NCBI GenBank assembly: GCA_018818785.1
Contig: JAHIRF010000006.1
Location: forward strand, 186,001 to 250,000
Reading direction: 5' to 3'
Length of the DNA stretch: 64,000 nt
Origin: Thermoplasmatota archaeon
Lineage (GTDB): Archaea; Thermoplasmatota; Thermoplasmata; UBA10834
This document shows, piece after piece, positions 60,238 to 64,000 of this stretch (within the stretch, counting starts at the first letter, position 1; each line of letters opens with the position of its first letter). Made by a program: the position numbers and the translations under genes. The notes under the pieces were generated by a model. The model was not told the DNA's origin, did no database searches, and saw only the letters and a list, made by a program, of their open reading frames with translations.

Positions 60238-60278
60238 CTATTTAGCCTTTGCTGGTTCACGCAAGAGGCTTGGTCTTC

Positions 60279-60767
60279 ATGATTTGTGAGATGTGCGGGA
60301 AGAACGTCACCTTCTGCAAGAAGGTGACCATCGAAGGCGTGCATCTTGAAGTTTGTACCGAATGTGCAAAATTCGGCACGGAAGCACGAAAAGAGAAGGG
60401 CAAAGAGGCCACGGGACCGAAACCGGTGATAACACAGCGATTAGAGTCCCGAGAGAAGAGATCCCGACCGCGAGACATATACGAAGGCGTCGAGAAGGAT
60501 CTCGTAGACGATTATGCGGTACGAATCCGCGATGCCAGGCAGGTAAAGGGATTGACCCAGAAGGATCTAGCTGCGCGCCTGAACGAAAGGGTCACCATCA
60601 TCAGCAAGATCGAGACGGGTGACATGAGGCCGGATGAGAAACTCATCGTCAAGCTTCAGAAAGAGCTAGGTGTGACCCTGAAGGAGAAGGTCTCGACCGT
60701 GGTGGCGGCCAAGGAGTCTGGCCCGCAGACACTCACCTTGGCAGATCTTATTAAGATGCAGAAATGA
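60279..60767 (+). CDS. Multiprotein bridging factor 1 (aMBF1)
   Basis: 162 residues. Zinc ribbon at the N-terminus (CEMCGKNVTFCKKV, then VCTECAKFG) and a helix-turn-helix domain in the second half (LTQKDLAARLNERVTIISKIETGDMRPDEKL), the archaeal MBF1 architecture. It bridges transcription factors and TBP or acts at the ribosome. ATG 60279 is the likely start; the frame extends to 60249. Confidence 0.93.
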   Translation: MICEMCGKNVTFCKKVTIEGVHLEVCTECAKFGTEARKEKGKEATGPKPVITQRLESREKRSRPRDIYEGVEKDLVDDYAVRIRDARQVKGLTQKDLAARLNERVTIISKIETGDMRPDEKLIVKLQKELGVTLKEKVSTVVAAKESGPQTLTLADLIKMQK

Positions 60768-60774
60768 TTCGCCC

Positions 60775-61263
60775 TCATTCTGCAGATACATCCCTGCTCA
60801 TGACTGCGGACATGGCTCTGTCCAGGTGAGACTTGTCGACCTGCAATCCATAGGATGATGCCACGAGCAATGCGGCAGGCTCGATATCGATGCCGAGCAG
60901 CTCTTGCTTCTTGTTGACCTTGGACACGACCTCTCTCTTCGGCACTGATTTCGTTCTCACGATGCTCTCAACTATCTCAGAGAATAGATCCTGGGAACGC
61001 TTCGCACCCAACTTTATTGCTTCTGAGCTCGGTTTGAAATCAAGGGGCACCTCGGCAGATGTCCAATCAAAGGTCGGCATCAGGCTACCGTTCTTCTTCT
61101 CCAAGAATCCATCCGTGAGCCCTGCGTCCATCAGTTTCTGGGCATCCTTCGGAGAGAACCATCTCATATCCATCGATGCCGAGAACACAAACTCGCGCTC
61201 CGACAAAACATCCTTACCCTTGCGCTTGTAAAGGACCGCGATACTCTTCTGCAAATCATTCAT
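60775..61263 (-). CDS. DUF2240 family protein
   Basis: 162 residues of a family restricted to Euryarchaeota. Start MNDLQKSIAVLYKRKGKD, the middle FSPKDAQKLMDAGLTDGFLEKKNG winged-helix-like section, and a helical C-terminal part. Function unknown. It overlaps the HisA-like gene by 8 bases, so they are co-expressed; a shared job is only inferred. Confidence 0.75.
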   Translation of the reverse strand: MNDLQKSIAVLYKRKGKDVLSEREFVFSASMDMRWFSPKDAQKLMDAGLTDGFLEKKNGSLMPTFDWTSAEVPLDFKPSSEAIKLGAKRSQDLFSEIVESIVRTKSVPKREVVSKVNKKQELLGIDIEPAALLVASSYGLQVDKSHLDRAMSAVMSRDVSAE

Positions 61264-61861
61264 TCGTTACCATGCTCCCGAAATCCTCTGTTACGATGTA
61301 GTCGACCTCGAGCTGTTCCAGTGCCGGTTGGTCGGTCATCGTCGCGAAGACTCCAAGGGTGAATCCGAGCTCCCTCTTGGCCCTAGATGCATCTTCAGCC
61401 AGTTCCCGCGGGACGAGTACGTTGGATATCCCTATCTCCAACACGTCCCGAGAAAGGTCGAAGATGGCCCTGCCAGCGATTGAGGGGTCAAAACTCACGA
61501 TCCCATCCCGGTAGTCTGCTTTGAAGGTAATGTTCTCGGACAACTTAAATGCTACCCCAAGCTCTTCGAGGCTGACGAGTGTTGCGGTGCCGACGACGGC
61601 GTTCTCCGCGCCCGTTATGAGCAGGTCTATGACGTTCTGACCGAACCTGAGCCCACCTTCATACATCGTGGGTATCCCTTCACATATCTCGCGCGCGACG
61701 TCGAGCTGAGGCTTGTTCTTTGTGATCCCGTCAACATCGGACAGATACAGCATGTCGAATTTGTCGGAAAGCTGCGCGACGATGTCTTCGGTCGACCCTT
61801 TCGGGTACGCGCGTCTCAGAAGGCTCCGACCATTCAACGTCATGCTCGGAATGATTCTCAT
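61256..61861 (-). CDS. HisA-like TIM-barrel protein (COG1411-type)
   Basis: 201 residues. A truncated-barrel relative of phosphoribosylformimino-AICAR isomerase (HisA): DKFDMLYLSDVDGI near the N-terminus, GLRFGQNVIDLLITGAENAVVGTATL in the middle phosphate-binding region, and a C-terminal EDFGSMVTNE. Such archaeal proteins are not histidine enzymes in general; the substrate is unknown. ATG 61861 is preferred to TTG 61867. No his genes are in the window. Confidence 0.7.
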   Translation of the reverse strand: MRIIPSMTLNGRSLLRRAYPKGSTEDIVAQLSDKFDMLYLSDVDGITKNKPQLDVAREICEGIPTMYEGGLRFGQNVIDLLITGAENAVVGTATLVSLEELGVAFKLSENITFKADYRDGIVSFDPSIAGRAIFDLSRDVLEIGISNVLVPRELAEDASRAKRELGFTLGVFATMTDQPALEQLEVDYIVTEDFGSMVTNE

Positions 61862-61867
61862 GGACAA

Positions 61868-62120
61868 TCAGTCGCAGAAGGTCTCCACATAGATAAACGT
61901 GACCGCATCGAATGGATTTGACATGATTCACACCAGATAACCTGGATGGAGATATGATGAAAAACCGAAGCCCCTCGAGCCAAGTGATAGACCCTTTGAA
62001 ATCGGCTTCCTCGTAGTCGATGACGATGATTGGACTATATCCTGGGACCACGATGAAGATAATGTGATCGCAGGAACTGGGTGATTCGAACTCATTCTAA
62101 CCACCGAATACAGAAGTAGC
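61868..62120. other. Gene-free stretch before the thermosome promoter
   Basis: About 250 bases between the HisA-like gene and the thermosome promoter. A frame of ~45 codons on the plus strand from 61947 to 62083 encodes an acidic, Trp-containing peptide ending DNVIAGTG, but it has no ATG, GTG or TTG near its beginning. It might be a decayed gene or chance. Confidence 0.35.
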
Positions 62121-62133
62121 AACGGTTATATAG
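62121..62133 (+). promoter_or_regulatory. Thermosome promoter
   Basis: AACGGTTATATAG is a strong TATA box. A transcript would begin near 62155, giving a leader of ~55 bases with GGGGGGAGGAA and GGAGGT elements. Confidence 0.75.
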
Positions 62134-62210
62134 AAGCACTAACATATACGAACTCCTAACCCCGCGACAGGGGGGAGGAACTGGTCAATCCAGATTGATT
62201 AAACGGAGGT

Positions 62211-63851
62211 ATGAAATTGATAGGCCAAACACCCATTTTCATATTGAAAGAAGGAACCAAGAGAGAGAAAGGAAAAGGCGCGCAGTTCAACAACATTTCT
62301 GCAGCCAGAGCAATCGCCGATACTGTCAGGAGCACATTGGGCCCGAGGGGCATGGACAAGATGCTCGTTGACAGCATGGGTGATGTAGTAATAACGAACG
62401 ATGGAGTGACAATCCTCAAGGAGATAGACATCGAGCACCCCGCGGCCAAGATGATCGTTGAGGTCGCCAAGACACAGGACGAGGAATGCGGGGACGGAAC
62501 CACGACCGCAGTCATCCTTACCGGTGAACTCCTGAAGAAGGCTGAGGCACTCATTGAACAGAACATACACCCAACGGTCATATCCGGCGGGTACAGACTC
62601 GCGGCGCTGAAGGCGAGAGAGTTCCTTGACGAGGTATCCATCAAGGTGGATTCCAAGGACAGGGACGTACTCGTCGACATCGCAAAGACATCAATGATAT
62701 CCAAGAGCGTCGCCGGATCCAGGGAATTGCTGGCAAAGGTGGCAGTCGACGCGGTCTCAGCTGTTGCTGAGAAGAACAGCGAGGGAGCATGGACGGTCGA
62801 TGAAGACGACATCCAAATCGTGAAGAAGCAGGGTGGCTCCACTGATGACACCACAATGATCGCGGGAATCATCGTCGATAAGGAAGCAGTTCACCCGGCG
62901 ATGCCGAAGAAGGTAGAGAAGGCGAAGATCGCGCTCGTCGATTCGGCGCTCGAAGTCAAGAAGACTGAGATAGACGCGAAGATCGAGATAACCGACCCGA
63001 GCCAGCTGCATGCGTTCCTCGATGAAGAGGAGAACATGCTGAAGAAGATGGTCGAGACCGTCAAGAAGTCCGGCGCGAACGTGCTGTTCTGCCAGAAGGG
63101 CATCGACGATCTCGCACAGCATTACTTGTCGAAGGCCGGAGTATACGCGGTCCGCAGGGTCAAGAAGAGCGATATGGAAAAGCTCGCCAAGGCCACAGGC
63201 GCGAACCTCGTGACCAAGCTCGACGACCTGAAGGCAGATGACCTCGGTGTCGCCAATATGGTCGAAGAGAAGAAGATCGCTGATGACAGGATGACTTTCG
63301 TCACCGGATGCAAGAACCCGAAGGCCGTATCGGTATTGATCCGGGGCGGCACGGAACACGTGATCGATGAGGTCGATAGGTCCCTGAACGATGCGATAAG
63401 CGTCGTATCGGTTGCATTCGAGGATGGAAAACTCGTGACTGGCGGAGGTTCCGCAGCGGCTGAGCTGGCGCTCAGGTTGAGAGACTTCGCGGCTTCCGTC
63501 GGTGGCAGGGAACAGATCGCAATCGATGCTTTCGCTAGCGCTCTGGAAGTCATTCCGACAGCACTTGCGGAGAACGCTGGTCTCGACCCGATCGATGTAC
63601 TGATCGAGCTCAGACAAGCGCACAAGGCTGGAAAGAAGAATGCCGGCATCAACGTCTTCACTGGCAAGATCACAGACATGAAGAAGGAGAAGGTGCTTGA
63701 ACCGATTCGCGTCGGAAGACAGGCGATCAGCTCCGCGACAGACGCTGCCGTCATGATCCTGAGGATCGATGATGTCATAGCATCCCGAGGCGGTCCGAAG
63801 GGACCACCTGGCGCAGGCGGTCCTGGCGGAGACATGGGTGACTTCGAATAG
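62211..63851 (+). CDS. Thermosome subunit (group II chaperonin)
   Basis: 546 residues. ATP-dependent folding chamber of the archaeal cytoplasm. Family motifs: [64 protein letters not shown], and [17 protein letters not shown]. The C-terminal tail is the Gly/Pro-rich [11 protein letters not shown] type. GGAGGT (62205-62210) touches the ATG at 62211, leaving no spacer; the in-frame TTG at 62217 has a normal six-base spacing and loses two residues only. Which is used is not certain. Confidence 0.96.
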   Translation: MKLIGQTPIFILKEGTKREKGKGAQFNNISAARAIADTVRSTLGPRGMDKMLVDSMGDVVITNDGVTILKEIDIEHPAAKMIVEVAKTQDEECGDGTTTAVILTGELLKKAEALIEQNIHPTVISGGYRLAALKAREFLDEVSIKVDSKDRDVLVDIAKTSMISKSVAGSRELLAKVAVDAVSAVAEKNSEGAWTVDEDDIQIVKKQGGSTDDTTMIAGIIVDKEAVHPAMPKKVEKAKIALVDSALEVKKTEIDAKIEITDPSQLHAFLDEEENMLKKMVETVKKSGANVLFCQKGIDDLAQHYLSKAGVYAVRRVKKSDMEKLAKATGANLVTKLDDLKADDLGVANMVEEKKIADDRMTFVTGCKNPKAVSVLIRGGTEHVIDEVDRSLNDAISVVSVAFEDGKLVTGGGSAAAELALRLRDFAASVGGREQIAIDAFASALEVIPTALAENAGLDPIDVLIELRQAHKAGKKNAGINVFTGKITDMKKEKVLEPIRVGRQAISSATDAAVMILRIDDVIASRGGPKGPPGAGGPGGDMGDFE

Positions 63852-63890
63852 ACGAAGACCCAAACCCCTTAAACCCATTACTTTCGTGAA

Positions 63891-63906
63891 AGGGCCGTGA
63901 GGCCCT
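63891..63906 (+). repeat. Hairpin with GNRA-type loop after the thermosome
   Basis: AGGGCC-GTGA-GGCCCT forms a six-base-pair stem with a GTGA loop (GNRA class as RNA), 40 bases after the thermosome stop and 25 bases before the next start. It may terminate the thermosome transcript, or act in the leader of the next gene. Confidence 0.5.
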
Positions 63907-63930
63907 GGATTGCACTGGAGGCAATCAGTG

Positions 63931-64000
63931 ATGGCTAACGATGAGACAAATGATACTGAGCACGCCGGCTCGAAGGAGGGGTGTGGTTCCGATGAGAAAG
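63931..64000 (+). CDS. Start of a gene with acidic N-terminus (partial)
   Basis: ATG 63931 (or GTG 63928) follows GGAGG at 63917-63921 and reads to the window edge as MANDETNDTEHAGSKEGC and beyond, 23 codons. The acidic, Gly/Ser-rich beginning resembles the disordered start of GrpE proteins, and a chaperone gene downstream of the thermosome would fit, but 23 residues cannot prove it. Confidence 0.5.
   Translation, partial: MANDETNDTEHAGSKEGCGSDEK

Noticed and set aside
62757-63878. 373-residue open frame on the minus strand
   Set aside because: It lies entirely opposite the thermosome gene, which has strong family motifs; it is a by-product of GC-rich third positions.

Overview
This window is archaeal and fits a heterotrophic, anaerobic member of the Thermoplasmatota (Euryarchaeota). 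The archaeal markers are a group II chaperonin (thermosome), a PAN-type proteasomal ATPase, RNA polymerase subunit Rpo11, MBF1, a Hef-like helicase, archaeal-type TruD and GltX, a DUF2240 protein, BRE/TATA promoters and several apparently leaderless starts. The lineage is an inference from gene content; no 16S rRNA lies in the window.

Layout. 1-1561 (-): the first 520 codons of a secreted repeat protein that runs off the left edge. 1.8-7.7 kb (+): a DUF255 thioredoxin-like protein, a PH-domain membrane protein, IorA-IorB (2-oxoacid oxidation in aromatic amino acid fermentation) and a PhzF-like protein, facing a soluble GAF histidine kinase. 10.4-15.3 kb: a rubrerythrin-like protein, a DUF1015 protein, a D-aminoacylase-type amidohydrolase converging on a C45 N-terminal-nucleophile hydrolase, and a small zinc ribbon.

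15.6-27.8 kb is the most unusual region: an oligopeptide ABC transporter operon in which four of the five core subunits are enlarged (lipid-facing permease DppB is the exception). The binding protein carries a string of Ig-like domains and a C-terminal membrane anchor. The DppC-type permease has about 460 residues of beta-propeller-like sequence inserted in its first external loop. The DppD ATPase has a coiled-coil insertion of about 145 residues. The DppF ATPase has a C-terminal extension of about 310 residues that I cannot assign. Two small membrane proteins close the operon. Together with IorAB and the aminoacylase this suggests a peptide-fermenting life style.

27.8-34.7 kb: PHP phosphoesterase, an iron-sulfur protein, a small zincin, MscS, tRNA-Arg(CCT), a long FKBP, tRNA-Thr(TGT) and small membrane proteins. 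34.9-37.5 kb: a protein made of five zinc ribbons and three overlapping pilin-like genes. 37.4-42.2 kb: two divergent cysteine desulfurases, IscU, and PyrD-PyrK. 42.3-46.4 kb: an undescribed 49-residue Cys-rich ORF, a homocitrate/isopropylmalate synthase-family enzyme, tRNA-Cys(GCA), a Cys-rich HTH regulator, and two paralogous secreted proteins sharing an upstream motif layout. 46.7-50.9 kb: cysK-cysE-cysS plus a radical SAM protein, which makes a cysteine-synthesis-to-charging block close to the Fe-S genes and tRNA-Cys. 50.9-64 kb: information processing and proteostasis: gltX, a UbiD-family decarboxylase, an IscA-like protein, a Hef homologue with a degenerate nuclease site, small zinc ribbons, rpo11, truD, PAN and MBF1 divergent, DUF2240, a HisA-like protein, thermosome, and the start of one more gene with an acidic N-terminus.

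No CRISPR array, insertion sequence, integrase or rRNA was recognised. Genes are tightly packed and many neighbours overlap by 1-30 bases.
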